From: Nissolia schottii
Taxonomy: Eukaryota; Streptophyta; Magnoliopsida; Fabales; Fabaceae
Direction: 5' to 3'
Assembly (NCBI GenBank): GCA_003254905.1
Contig: QANU01048949.1
Location: 353 to 64,352 of the forward strand
Length of the DNA: 64,000 nucleotides
The notes below the pieces were generated by a model. That model made no database searches. It was not told the DNA's origin and saw only the letters and a list, made by a program, of their open reading frames with translations. Of this stretch, positions 48,731-61,630 are shown in pieces (within the stretch, counting starts at the first letter, position 1; each line of letters starts with the position of its first letter). A program made the translations under genes and the position numbers.

Positions 48731-51700
48731 TTCTTATTTATTTATTTTTACTAGATAGTAGAAATTTTTTTATCCACCCTATAACTTGAGTTCGGGTCAC
48801 CAGCAAAGCGTTTGGTTCAAGTAAAATGATTTTAATCCTTAAGCAAGTGATCATGAGTTTAATCTCAAATTTATGTGTACACAAAAAACACATGAAATCC
48901 TAAATTTAAATTTCTGTCACTTTTATAAAAAATAAAATAAAACTTTTTACATTTGATTTATTCTCTATTCTGTCAAGATCAAAGTAATGCCTTCTCATCA
49001 TTTGGCCAATTTGGGGGTTAAACAAAATTGTTTCCTATTTACTTAATTTTATACATGTCAAACCCTAGAATCGTAGAGAGCCTAGTGATATTTCGATTAC
49101 AATATCTGCAGAAAACTTAGACTTGCCAATGATTTGCTTTGTGCATTTGGTTCGTGGGAATATATAAATTTTACAATTGAGAATCCAATCTTATAAATGT
49201 TGTTATTAAATAATTTTTTTCAATCTCTTTTTATAGATATAGCGTTCATGTTTTGACTTAGAAACTACATTCCTTAGAATCTTAGACTTTTTTTCCAAGA
49301 TATCTCTAGTCAGTTTTGATGAAAAATTACTGATAAAAATATTGTTAAATGTGATGAATTTTCAACAAGCTTCTAAAAACTAGCAAATTTGTGCTTCAAG
49401 GTGGACAGAAATAAAAACGGCTTAAACACTTAAAAGTAAATGGGTGATTACAAGAATGGTTGGAAAACAAATTGTGAATTAGAACTAATTTAGTAGGATT
49501 TGCATTCTCTAAAAGGATAAATTTATTTTAGAGGATAAAGTGATCATAAGATACTTGTCTCCTTTATTAGTAATAGTGATAGTCCAATTATTAAATGGTT
49601 AAAATTAATTTAGAACACATCTTTACCAAAGAAAATGTTAACAAAACAGAATGGAAAATCGTATATAGCGTGGCGTGGCATGTAATCAAATCAATTTCCT
49701 GGAAATTTGATTGCATCTTTATCATGGAAAGGAGTTAAGATTCTTGCGCTCAATGATTGAGCACAAAATTTCTCTGGTTTCACACTTCACACTTCACACC
49801 AACGGGCGAGATCAATGTCTTAATATCCAGAAGGCATATCACGTCGCACCTACCGCTACTGGCCATAAATTGTGGGCTTAATGTTGACGGGCCCTCTTTT
49901 CAACTTTATAAGTATTTATGAAAGAACAATCTCATATTATATGCATACAGAACATATTATATGATTTCGAAGTTCAATTCAGTTCTTTTCTACCCCAAAC
50001 TAGGTTTGTTTTAGTCATAATCTAGTGGCAAAAACAGGCATACCCTAGGCAGGTGTAAACTAAGAATACCCATCCCATTATTGGCTTGCCTATTGTTGCT
50101 TTTAAAATGAAGCTTATATGCATATGTATCGACAGACAAACACACAGCCTACAAGACAAAATTGTTTGCACTGGCAATTCTGGTAGATCATACTACCCCT
50201 ATGAGTTTCAAATTCCTCAAATTGGTTTATTAATTAATTATTAATTCTTGCAGTAATGTCGCAGCCCTTCAGGCCATTTAGTCCTATAGTGTTTCTTGGG
50301 AGCGATGAATCTTTATTCTTTTGCCAGGGACAAAAAACAAACAAATTTAAAACAAAATAGAATAAATAATTTGAAGGCTAGCTCAAGGCCTATTGGCGCA
50401 TCGATCGTTCAGCTTTGGCTCACTGTTAGAAATTTCTAAGTTAGAATATATCAATGTGAGAGCACACCATTACCAGATATATATGTGGTCCACCTATATA
50501 AGATTCTTTTATTTATTTATTTTTGGTTAAATCACACGAGGAGGGAGAATTCGGAGTTAATTCGCACCTAAGAAATGAGGCACCACACTCGCATCTTAAA
50601 ATGCTAAGTAATCAACATGAAAGTGAATATTTATCAGTACCACTTTTGGTGTGTCTTATATCATGCTTGATATTCCCACCGTTGTGTTGGTGGTAGAAGT
50701 GAGGTTGACAGCAATCATAATGGATGCTCTTCAACAAGATTATTGTTATTTTTACTGTCAAAATTGGACACTAAAAAATTCATATAGAAAGACACAATAT
50801 TCAATGGTGGCCAATGGCTTGGAGCCTTAGACCAAGATTTCCTACCTCTCTATGTTTTCCACCATTGATGTCCACTTGTTCATAACAATAACATTGCGCT
50901 TCAACCTACAAGTTGTATTGTAGGATGAGTGATTTGGAAGAATGATGACATAAGTTTGATTTAAAAAAATCACACTTGTTATAAGAAAAAGTAACCTTAA
51001 TGTTTAATCTTTTAAAATGGTGAGAATAATGCCTTCCACATTTTAGAAATAAAAACAAAAATCATTTGCTCTTCAAGAATGAAACTAATTAGCCTTTTAA
51101 CATGAGTTTGAAACTCATAAGAGCTACTCTTGTCCAGCCAAGTCACATATAGAGATTGACACAATTCTTTTAATCCAAAATGTATATAGTAGATGGTTAG
51201 ATCCGATGAACCCAAATCCACTTCAAACTCACAACTCAGAGCACCTATGGTGGGCTTCCTATTGAAAGGAGAATAATGAGAATAAGATCTAAAAGAGGCC
51301 CACTGGGCCCAGGCAGGCTCGCTCTTGAGCGCCCTAAATACGATGCTGCTTCAAGTTGGGGTCGCAAAGAACATGTGCATAGCGCAGCTTTTCACTTTTC
51401 ATTCAGTCAGGGCAGGGCAGGGGTACCACAACCCCAATATCGATCTGTTTGATTGTGACCTGAACCAATCTCTCTCACCTTTTTGTATGCATGCCCTCAT
51501 GCCTGTGTTTGTTTTAAAATTTTCAAAGAATGTGGAATGTGTGCACTCACTTCAACAATTTGCTTTTGTGGTCCCCACATATATATATATATATATNTCG
51601 TATTGGCACTAACCCACCCAAAAGAGATAAGGTGCACTAGATTTCTGGGACGTTATCAGGCCACCAATTCAGTGTATTGATTATCTAGCTAGTGAATGAA

Positions 51701-52431
51701 ATCTGAAATGAGACAGACACATTAAGGTTTTGATCACAATATACCAGTGTATATGTTGCTAGCATGCATTTGCCTATTTTGGTCAGCATTCAAGTCCTTC
51801 TAAAAAGTTCACTGTTATGTGAGAAGTTCATCGTGGAATCTCAAGCTTTTGGTACTTATATGGGTTTGTAACTGCCAACTAGGGAATGTTGTCGTAGGCT
51901 GATTTAGGAAAAATGAGAAGTCAGGTCGCATGTTGCTTGGTTTCCAAGTTCTGCCGAAATGCTGAAGCGTAGTGTGTCAATAATTCAACATATATATAGT
52001 TGAAGCTAACATAGAAATTTGTGTGCTTGAGCTTGTCTTCAATCCTACTGGGTAAAGAAATTGAAGGGTATAGGTGAAGCTCTCATGTTATTTTTTTTAT
52101 ATGACAAGGTCATGTTTAATCTTTTATTATTTATTAAAAGTAGGTGACTCATGTATGACATAAACAATTAAAATATTAATAATAAGAAATATAATACGAC
52201 GTTGACCTTGTTATGTGAGAAAATGACATGAAAAAATTCATTCCTAAGATCACAAGCACAAGAGATCAGACATTTAGCTATGGCATGGAAAAGGAAGGAA
52301 TAAGCCTTAAAATCCTCACTCCATTATATATATATTTAGAGACAGAGAAAAAGAAAATTACTTGAGCTAATTAAGCATTCCAAGTTTCCAACTAAAACTA
52401 GAGAGTAAATACAGATCGACTGCTGCAGGTT
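48731..52431. other. Intergenic, no gene recognised
   Basis: AT-rich DNA. A (TA)n tract at about 51579-51596 ends in a single N (51597). A small repeat copy at about 52090-52240 is shared with 5027-5175 and 58040-58200. Short open frames have no recognisable domain. Confidence 0.5.
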
Positions 52432-55400
52432 TTACATAATGGAGCAGGCATTTGGGTTCTCATCGCTGAAAATGTGAGGTGCATATGCATAGTCAACGTA
52501 GTTCTTGGTTGGCCAGTATTCACTCCTCTTGATTTCAGCTTTACTATCTCCTCCTCCTTCTTCTCCCTTGATTTCTTCACCACCTTCTTTTTTCTCTTCT
52601 TCTTTCTCTTCCTTTTTCTTCTCCTCTTCCTTCTTTCCTTCGTCCTTCACAATCGACGCTTGCTTTCCGGTCCTCTTGTAAACATAATCCACAAGCTTGG
52701 CAGGGTCAATCACACCTTTCACTATTACTTGATCATTTGCCAAGTCTGTTTCCACTGATTCTACTCCTGCACATGCAGTTATGAAACACAAAATTTTCAT
52801 GATACATTTTTAAATTAATTTATTGAACAATTAATTGTTTAGATACATTTAATGTAACAATGTACCAAATTTATCAGGTGACAAATATTCTAAACTAGAT
52901 GGGTAAATAATTTAAACTACATCACAAAAATTGATATCTTGTATACATCACGCAAAAAAACAAATATTATCGAATATATAACTGAGTAATATTAAACGCA
53001 GTATATTCATACACACACAAAATAAAAAAATAAAAATTATCAAACATATAAACGAATAATATTAAATACAAACATTTCCGAACACACATAAATGTATACA
53101 TGGGGTGTTTTAGGTGTACAACTATTATTTTATTGAATAATTTAATACCGGCCGGTATGCAATCAAGGAAACAACCCCCCAGATAAAATAAAATCAAACA
53201 CACATAACCAAGCTTTGATTATGCTCGACGTCCGACAGAGGAACACGCATATATGTTACATAGAAAAATGTTACATGTACATCCAATTTTATACACCTAT
53301 ACATATACCATTAATAATGCACACACCATGAGTGCACAAACATTACAAACTTATAGATGATATTTTCAATTATACTTAATTAAGTGCACAAACATTACAG
53401 ACATTAAAACACAAACTTTATGTATACAAGTATAGGGTGTATGTAGGGGTGGGAATAGGTCAGGCGGCCTGTCAGGGCCTGCATCCTGGCCAACCCAGGA
53501 CCTCTGCCATTCATAATAATGTCTTATCCACTAGACTAGCATTACTTTTTGCCACATTTTATGCAATCATATTTATTAATATAATTTTATTATTTAATTT
53601 TTCTTTTTAAATAAACTATAATCTAAAGAGTCCTCAAGACTCCCACACTCACACTCTCATCTCATGAATAATATGAGAGAGTTTTGCTAGCATTTTCCTT
53701 TTTATTTTTTGTTGGTCAAATGCCATATATTCTGTTTATGATCTTACTATCACATACTAAGCAAGAGAATTGGTGATATACATAACAAAGTTGAACAAAA
53801 TTTTTTGGGATATGGACTTTGGTTTCTTAATGATAAATTCAATGGATGAAAATTTGATTTTCCTCTCACATAAAGGATATTCACGTTGCTCATACTTGTC
53901 TTTTGATCTGTTTCTTCATGGGCATACCCCAGCAGCTTGCAACTTTAGAGTTTCAATTCTTCATTGAAAATGTCTTTTTGATTCATATTGAATTTATACA
54001 CTCTTGCTTATTGTATAGTAAATGTTATATATTTAGTTAAACTCTCTCCCTTCTCTCAAGAAATACTTTTATTTATATTAGTTTTTTACTTTAGAATATT
54101 ATTATATTAAAAAATTAAGTTATTAACAAAAATAATACTTTATTATGATTATTTTTAAAAAATTAAAAATTGCATATTTTTTTTATTCTTTTTTATTTTT
54201 TTATTTTTTATGACAAAAAAAATACACAAATAAATTTATCATTGATAAATGACATTTTACCAAAAAAACAAAAAGAAAAATGTCTGCAAAGCTCTCTCAT
54301 ATTATTCAAAGTGTGAATGTGAGAGAGTTCTAGGGAATTTTTAGATTAGAATTTCTTTAAAAAGAAAAAATTAAATAATAAAATTATATTAATAAATATG
54401 ATTATGTGAAATGTTATAAAAAGTAATGCTAGTCTAATGGTTAAGGCAATACTCTGAATGGTAGAAGTCATGAAAGTATCTCGGGTAGCAGGACTCATGT
54501 TACATATTGCTATGTCCAAAGATCTTGTTCACTTTTTGTCATTGGCATCGTTAAAGAAGATTAAATTTATATGTAGTTTCCTTTCTGAGCCTAATATACA
54601 ATTTTTTATACGTAGCTTAGGTTTACGGTACTCGAACTAATATAATAATCACCGAGATCCTGGTCAAATTAATGATAATTAATCAGATCAGAGTTTCTTT
54701 TCTTTTCTTGTTTTGGAGAGGAGGGGGTAAGGGTGGCGGTGGAGTGTTCAAAAGAATGAGTAGAAAACCTTAAAAGCTCCAACGCTTTTTTAAAAGAACC
54801 GGATTAACGCCACTAATTACGATTCTTATGCCCTTACATAAGAAAAGTGACTCCACTACATTGTCTGTCCATCATCACAGAGCTGCAGTGCAGTGGCTTC
54901 TATGCAGTATAAAAAACAAACGTAAAATTCGATGACTTAGGGAAAAGACAAAATCAAACTAAAGGGCAATTAAGCACTTTCTTTAAAACTATGGTGTGGG
55001 GTTTTGATGGTATATATTCTCCTCAACCATTAGTAATAGAAGAAGAAGAAGAGTATTGTATTGTACCTTGAATCTTACGGATTCGCTTCTGTATACCTTG
55101 AGCACATGCTTCACAATGCATTCGAACTTTTAGGACTATTGTCACTACAGGAGGAGGCTGACAAGCAATTCAAAACAACCATCAGATCGTATATAGGGAT
55201 TAGATCATAAGGTAACATCAAAATCAAATTGCATATCATCGGCCCTACATTGTATGATTTATCTTGCACAAGAAACATTTATCACAATATAAAAAGAAAG
55301 AGAGGCATTGTCTTCTACTGAATTTTACACATGTATATCATGTATTATCATGCATGTCGACCTTTATATTGATACGAGGGTCAAATTAATTTATTCCATC

Positions 55401-57209
55401 TAACCATCATTCTTATTTTCTGTCAAAAATTCTTAAAGTCTAGCGTTACTCGATTATAATATAATATGGCATTCATTCCCCCTGTCCACAGCAAGAGCAG
55501 TAGCAAAGTAGGGCAGAGGATGGAGCATCTCATCTCATCTCATCTCTTCCAATGGATAATGGAGAGCCCCCCACATCGATCACATGACACACTGAGTGAT
55601 ACATGGTACTGTTATATATTAAGTGGTGATTGTAGTCTGCCCCCTCCCCTAAACTCAAGATTATTATGGATATGTGTCCCACCATGTGTGAAACGTAGAT
55701 TTTACAGTGAGTGGGGCACGGTAAAAGCAGGACAGGAGTGGAGGTAAGTAGTATTGAGCCCGTGACACCCCCCCCCCCACACACACACACACACACACCA
55801 TATATATATATATATATTAGGTGCAGAGAGCAGCATTGTCAAGTTGCGATGGTGGTGGGGTCAAACCCTCTCTCATTTGTCACCGCCGTTGCCTCCCTCC
55901 CTCGTTACCTGTGCCTTTGGTTGGACCGCCTTCACTTTGTTTCGTTACTTTCATGTCAGCGCTTTGGATTGGAACTGCAAACATGTGCCTCCCCTGCCTC
56001 GCCTCATCATCTCCATCCTCATCCATCTCAAACGCTAATATAAATGACTTGACCGGTATTTTTTTTTGTGTTAGTCACTTCGTTCAATTGGGGTTTCAGA
56101 GTTTTCGTTTCATCAATATGGTTTGCCAAAAGAGAATGATTATTTATTACATTACGGATATCTTGTCATCATGCTTGACATTTATTGCAACCAAAACAAC
56201 AATATAATCATCTGGAAAGCATCAAGAAGAGAACGGTTTTTCATTTACCTCATCTTTTTTCTCCTCCTGTGGCGGTGGCGGCGGAGGCGGTTCTTTGTTT
56301 TCTCCCTCCTTTTTCTCCTCTGGAGGTTTTGGCAACGGTGAAATGAGTTCCACTTTCTTCCCACTTTTCTTCTGAAGCCTCTCGCACACCTTTACGGGGT
56401 CTGCTGCCCTCCCTTTCACCACCACTTTGCTTGCCCTGCAATCTGCGCTCACCTCTTCCACTCCTGTGCAAGTCTCACAACATTAGAACTCTACTACTTT
56501 AATTATTCAACCTGTTCCACCACCTAATTAAACCCCTTTACCCTTTGCGGCTAATGACTATGGATGCAATAATGAACTTTTGTCCTGTTATGTACATTAC
56601 CTCACAAACTTATAATTCCATCATTACTTTGAGAAAAGTAACATGAATAATTGATCCCAAATAATGACAATAATATAATGACTATAATAATGGCCTAGCA
56701 ACAGAGGAACCCCCGGATCCTCCTCTATGCATTCATATAGTTTAGGAATTAATTAGGATTAGATATATAATTCGGATGGCTTCAGAACACATGATCTCAT
56801 CTTCGAACAAGAAAAAATTGAAGGGGGAAATTAGATTACCTTCAAATCCTTTGAGCGCTTTTGCAACTTTCCTAGCACAGGCCTCGCAATGCATATCAAC
56901 TTTGAGGACTATCTCCTCGGTCTTATCTTTCTTCTCTTCTTCCTTCTTTTCCTCTTTGGTTGTTTCTTCTTTATTCCCTTCTTCCTTGATTTCCTACGGC
57001 AGCAAAAGAGGAGCATTTTTAAAAAATAAAAAAAAAAACGCATATTTTAAATTTGAAACTCAGAAATCTGCCTCCGTTTCACATGAGACTGACAACAAGT
57101 ATTTACATAAATGAAAGATAACTCAGAATCATAGATTGTTGGCAGAAAGGAAGAATAGCAAAGAGACAGACAGTGATTGAGTGTAGGAAGGAACTCTTAC
57201 TTCACCCAT
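52432..57209 (-). CDS. Isoprenylated metal-binding protein with two HMA domains (HIPP7 type)
   Basis: Heavy-metal-associated isoprenylated plant protein, a putative metallochaperone anchored to membranes by a C-terminal prenyl group. Five minus-strand exons: 57209-57201 (only MGE), 56993-56840, 56463-56249, 55157-55067 and 52766-52432, all GT-AG and in frame, giving 267 aa. A charged Lys/Glu N-terminus is followed by HMA1 with MHCEAC (residues 37-42), a proline-rich linker, HMA2 with MHCEAC (139-144), a Lys/Glu-rich region, and the ending IFSDENPNACSIM with the CaaX box CSIM. Domain order and the SDENPNAC ending match Arabidopsis HIPP7/FP3-like proteins. Both HMA domains are split by an intron at the same place (G|GAGTGGAA and G|GAGTAGAA), a sign of internal duplication. 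The last intron (2.3 kb) holds a cluster of small transposons. Confidence 0.92.
53264..53443. mobile_element. Small unclassified MITE-like element, copy B (inside HIPP intron)
   Basis: Reverse-complement relative of the element at 44777-44991. It reads from AAAAATGTTACATGTACATC through ACCATTAATAATGCACAC, GTGCACAAACATTACA and AACACAAACTTTATGTAT to AGGGTGTATG. Its right end abuts the hAT-like fragment at 53444. Confidence 0.7.
53444..53500. mobile_element. Fragment of a hAT-like element end
   Basis: TAGGGGTGGGAATAGGTCAG and following bases match the left end of the element at 24020 (TAAGGGTGAATAGGTTAG). Only about 60 bp remain before the inverted repeat begins. Confidence 0.5.
53501..54466. 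mobile_element. Large foldback element, arms of about 225 bp, in a HIPP intron
   Basis: The left arm (about 53501-53728) and right arm (about 54245-54466) are imperfect inverted copies. Matching landmarks include ACTAGACTAGCATTACTTTTT, AATCATATTTATTAATATAA and GAATAATATGAGAGAG. The loop is about 520 bp of AT-rich non-coding DNA. No target duplication was identified. It lies wholly within the last intron of the two-HMA HIPP gene. Confidence 0.78.
55769..55817. repeat. Compound microsatellite C(n)-(CA)n-(TA)n
   Basis: A run of C, then about ten CA units, then about nine TA units directly following one another, in an intron of the HIPP gene. Confidence 0.9.
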
Positions 57210-57275
57210 TACTGTGTCTGTCACAATAGATTGCTTCTTCAAAGATTGTATTACTGGCAAACGCAGATCTTATAA

Positions 57276-57283
57276 TTTATATA
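57276..57283 (-). promoter_or_regulatory. TATA box of the two-HMA HIPP gene
   Basis: The minus strand reads CATATATAAATTATA, 67 nt upstream of the ATG at 57209. Confidence 0.55.
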
Positions 57284-57331
57284 TGGGTAGCTGGTAGTGG
57301 AGCTAGCTAGCAATTGAAACTCTCTCCAACT

Positions 57332-57332
<1 letters not shown>

Positions 57333-57366
<34 letters not shown>
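57333..57366 (-). promoter_or_regulatory. (GA)n tract upstream of the HIPP TATA box
   Basis: Seventeen CT units on the plus strand, i.e. (GA)17 in gene orientation, about 50 bp upstream of the TATA box. GA repeats are bound by plant BPC (GAGA-binding) proteins; a role here is inferred. Confidence 0.6.
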
Positions 57367-57370
<4 letters not shown>

Positions 57371-57373
<3 letters not shown>

Positions 57374-60300
57374 CCCGTAGTAGCAATGCTGCTGCTGCTG
57401 GGGCTGGCTGAGAAGATTCAAATTTATATTTAAGTAAGTAACGTGTAGGGATATAATTCTGGGCATATCTGACGTGGAACTTTTAATGCACAAGACCATA
57501 ACGTTACTCCTCATCTCCAAAACTACCCCTCCCCTTTCTCTATAATGACCATCTGGCCCATGACAGATCAGGGAAACATACTAAAATATATTTATACTTT
57601 CTCACTCTCTTATTGCTCGTTATTGGATTAATTACTTGTGAAGCGGTTTTATGCTGTCAATTCTTGTAAAGTGAGTTCTATGATGTGTTTAGAGTTTAAT
57701 GTTTTTATTATTAAATTATTAAAGTAGATATAATTTTTATTACTCACTTTAATAATTTATAGGTAAAAACATCTATTTTATCCTTTAAAATAAAACTTTT
57801 ACTGAGAGTTTTTTTTGTATGTTATGAAATGGCGACAAGGGTATAAACATATTTTAGTATATAAGTGGGATCTATTATGTATTAAAAAAGAGTGACAAGA
57901 GTTTAAACATAGTTTGATATATATAAAAATAGCAAAGTTGATTTGAAAAGCTAAAAAAATTGTTAGTTGTTGCATTCACTTTGGTTTTGGTAACATGGTG
58001 TCACACACTTAATCACATCCAATGTCACATGAGTGGGGAGATAATACTTTTTTTATAAATTTTTCACATGATTTTATCACAATCTTTTATTTTTAATCTT
58101 TCTTTTCTTATGTCATATATGAATTTTACTTTTTTTAATTAATGATGAGAGGTTGTACATGACAAAAGTCATATAAAAAATTTATATAAAATGATTCATT
58201 TTTTATATAAGTATGTCGTAAAAATATCACGTAACAAAATGAATACAAATAACAAATTTAAAAAGAAACAGTGGGATATATAGGTCATTTTGCACATTGT
58301 TTTTAAAAATATAATAAAAATTAAGCGTATTTTCTGTGTCATGAATAGTAAATAATTACGATAGAGGCCTAGTTACGTGGAAAGAGGAAAAATAAAATAC
58401 TAATTGAGTGGTAAATTAGAACGTTCTGGGCCTTTGGACCCTTTATTATATTTTTCCTTGAAGAGCATTGGACATTTTTGTGTTGTCTTTTCTAGGTCTT
58501 GTTGGGTAAAATTAAACTCTTTTAAATTATTGATATTTAAATTCTATTACTAAAAATTCGATTAACTTGACGCAACTTGATTCATGTCTTTAAAGGAGAC
58601 AAAGGTTTCCTAACAATTTTTTTTTCATTCTCAAGACTCAAATCCAAGACCATTAGTTAAGGAGTCAAATTATTATAAAATCGATATTCTCTTGAAATAC
58701 TTTGCTACTTGAACCAGATTGATATTGTAAAAATCCTTCTAAATTAAGGATAATGACACCCTTATTGTCTCGGTTAGAGCAATTCACTGTTAGGATGCTT
58801 CAAATCCATGATTTTTCAAAAGATTCTTTTTTTATTAGAACATTTAGGTGATATATTTTTTTTATGGAGTGCTAGTTTTCTTCATGGAGAGATTATTATA
58901 GTGCTATTATCATCATTGTACAAACGCACGCAGGGGTTTATGGACCTCAATCAATGAGAGAACTATTTCTATATAGGACCACATAACATGACAACCAACT
59001 CTTCCATTAATAATTGGGTCCATACATACATGCATACACACACGCACACACACACATATATATACATATATTTGTTAGTTAAAAATGAAAATAGGTAATA
59101 TGTACGGGATTGAGCACGATCACTTGGTGATGTGTGAATGCGGAGTAACTAAGGAATGGAGGCCACAACTTGCTAATGAAATTATGAGGTGATGATTTTC
59201 CGCGAAATCACAAATTAAGCTGATGATATGAGATAATGTGGTGTGGCTGCAGAAAAGGATAAAGGTTATAGGAATTAGGATTATATGGAATGGTCACCAT
59301 TCACTGAAACGCCCACGCTTCGGACAAAGCGTCATCGATTCAACCAACACACCGTAGTAGTCTTCATTCGAATGCATATAATTAATTATCAGTACAATAC
59401 AAAATTACCCATGTGTGTTAATGTATATTGTGAAAGCAAAATCATATACGGTAGAGAGTAGTGTGATGTGGTAATGGAATGGCATGTTTCTGGTACCAGA
59501 AAAAAAAAAGTGAATAAAACCAAAATTGAAGTTTGCATTGCTTTTTTTGTCCTTACGTAAACAAGTTGAATATCCTCTAGTCCCATGTAAGGAATGGAAT
59601 CCCAATCAAGCCATGTGAGTAGGTACAAATTGCAAATACTATGTATATTCACTTATTTTTTTGTTGCGCCAATTCATGCAAATCTAGCTAACGTCCGTAT
59701 ATACGTTACTCTCCTTTTATACAATCCTATCATCTTCTTTTTTGTTTTCCTTTTTTCCTTTGTCAAGCATCTGACATCTTAATATGTGATAGAATTGGAT
59801 GAATGGTGATATGGTATCAGTATGGGCCGCGGAAGAAGAAATGCTCAGGCCAAATTTTGAGGAACTATATAGCTAGTTACTAGATGCTTCATATATCAAT
59901 AAATACTATGAGACTAATAAGTACTCTATATATCGATCTCTGCTTTGTTAATTTGTTTCGGAATTTATGTACGGTTATTTTTAATCTACAAGAAGAAATT
60001 TTGTGTAAGTGATTCAAAGATACTTTCGATTCGATTGATAAGTTATGAAAATATTCTCAAGTTAAATAAAGTTTTGAATATTTATTAACTATTATCATTA
60101 TTATTACTTATTTTCGGGAGGCAATGGAACTTCATTGTTGTGAAGCTTCTCTTAATCCTCAAGGGCCCAACTCAAGGAGAGAAGAAGAGGTGTAATTTTA
60201 AAAGATGCACAATCCATGATGCTTCGTAGCTATGTAAAGTTGTTATGATATTGGCCTCCTGTAATAAAAATTATCCACCTCATGCTAAGATAATAAAACG

Positions 60301-61590
60301 AAAGGTCGTGTATTTTGATTTCCTCTCTTTATTATTATTATTATTATTATTATTTTGTCGATTTCTTTATTTTTTTTATCATGAAACAAATTGGAGCAAG
60401 AAATGGATGATTACATCACGTAGCCCACTTACATTCGCTTTTGTGGGCGCAAGCATTTAATCCCATCTTGGGCTACTGTGAGGTGGTAAGCCGAACTCAG
60501 CAATGGCCCAAATATAAGACTATGGCTGGATTGCCTTAGGCCCACTATGCGCTCTAGGCCGTTGTAGGCCATAAAAGTTCACGAATTTACATTTTCCTCA
60601 ACTCAAGCCTCGAGAAGAGGAGCATTTTTCGACCAAATAAACAAAATAAATAAATGTAATCTTAAAAGGCTGCTGGATGTTTTACAGTTTTCAAAACAAA
60701 AGTTTTGAAAATCAACGATCGTGGGTTAAGGAACTAGTACTAAGGTTTCTACATCGAATAAAGAAGCATAGGACACATTCTGGAGCCCACAGATTTGGAC
60801 CACTGTCAAGTACTCTCAACTACCGCTCACCTCACCCTACACCTCATTTTATAACAAACTCATCTTCTAAGGTCATGGAATTAATCAATTCCTTCCTTCC
60901 CCTTAACTTTAAACATAAAATATGTTAAGTTTGGTCCATATCCTTCATTGTGCAGTGAGTGGAGGGTGATTACTTCTGGACTGTAATATGTATTGGATCT
61001 GATCTGAAGCATGAACAAAGCCTGGAGGCACGTGTACGGTACGCGTATGGTAGTGCATGATCATAATTGCAAATCACCATACTCACAAAACCCATAATAA
61101 ACATATAATAAAAAATTTACATGATGACAATGTAAAAGATATCTAGTATACTGACATATTAATTAGTATAATTGGTTACAATCAAATTAAGAGTATTGTC
61201 AAGGAATAGAAAGTACTACTAAACTTGGTTATTTGGATGATGAGTGATGAGCATGCAAATAAACCAGAAGAGGAGGAGTGTCAATGAAGCCAGCACATGC
61301 GATGTGATTAATTGCAGAGTCAGCAAACTAAAAGCAACACCAGCACCAACACCACCCTTGACCCTTCCAGCTTCTTCACTTCACGTCACCCTCCTTCTCC
61401 GCCTCCTCCTCCATGTAACGACAATTTCACTCGTAATTATTATAACATGAATTTCAACAACACCACGTGTTAGCCTCTTATTGGTTATAGTTTGTTAAGC
61501 TATTGCCTTCTTAAGCCTCTCTCCTTCTCTGCTTTTCTTCCCCCCTCCCTTTCCTCTGTTTCCTCCCTCTGATCACTCCCCCCCCCCCCT
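57371..61590. other. Intergenic between the two divergent HIPP genes
   Basis: AT-rich DNA with a repeat copy at about 58040-58200 (shared with 5027 and 52090), a (CA)n/(TA)n patch near 59037-59070 and an (ATT)n tract near 60328-60356. No gene recognised. Confidence 0.5.
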
Positions 61591-61630
61591 TCTCTCTCTC
61601 TCTTTCTTCACTTTCTCACATCCTTCAACC
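61591..61630 (+). other. CT-rich 5' leader of the proline-rich HIPP gene
   Basis: Pyrimidine-rich sequence with a (CT)n run directly before the ATG, like the 5' UTRs of many plant genes. Confidence 0.45.

Noticed and set aside
54429-54447. tRNA-like A box (TAGTCTAATGG) suggesting a SINE
   Set aside because: No B box or tail follows, and the sequence is part of the right arm of the inverted repeat.
52432-56463. Three separate HMA fragments as independent or broken genes
   Set aside because: All five exons join in phase with GT-AG sites into one two-HMA protein with a CaaX end.
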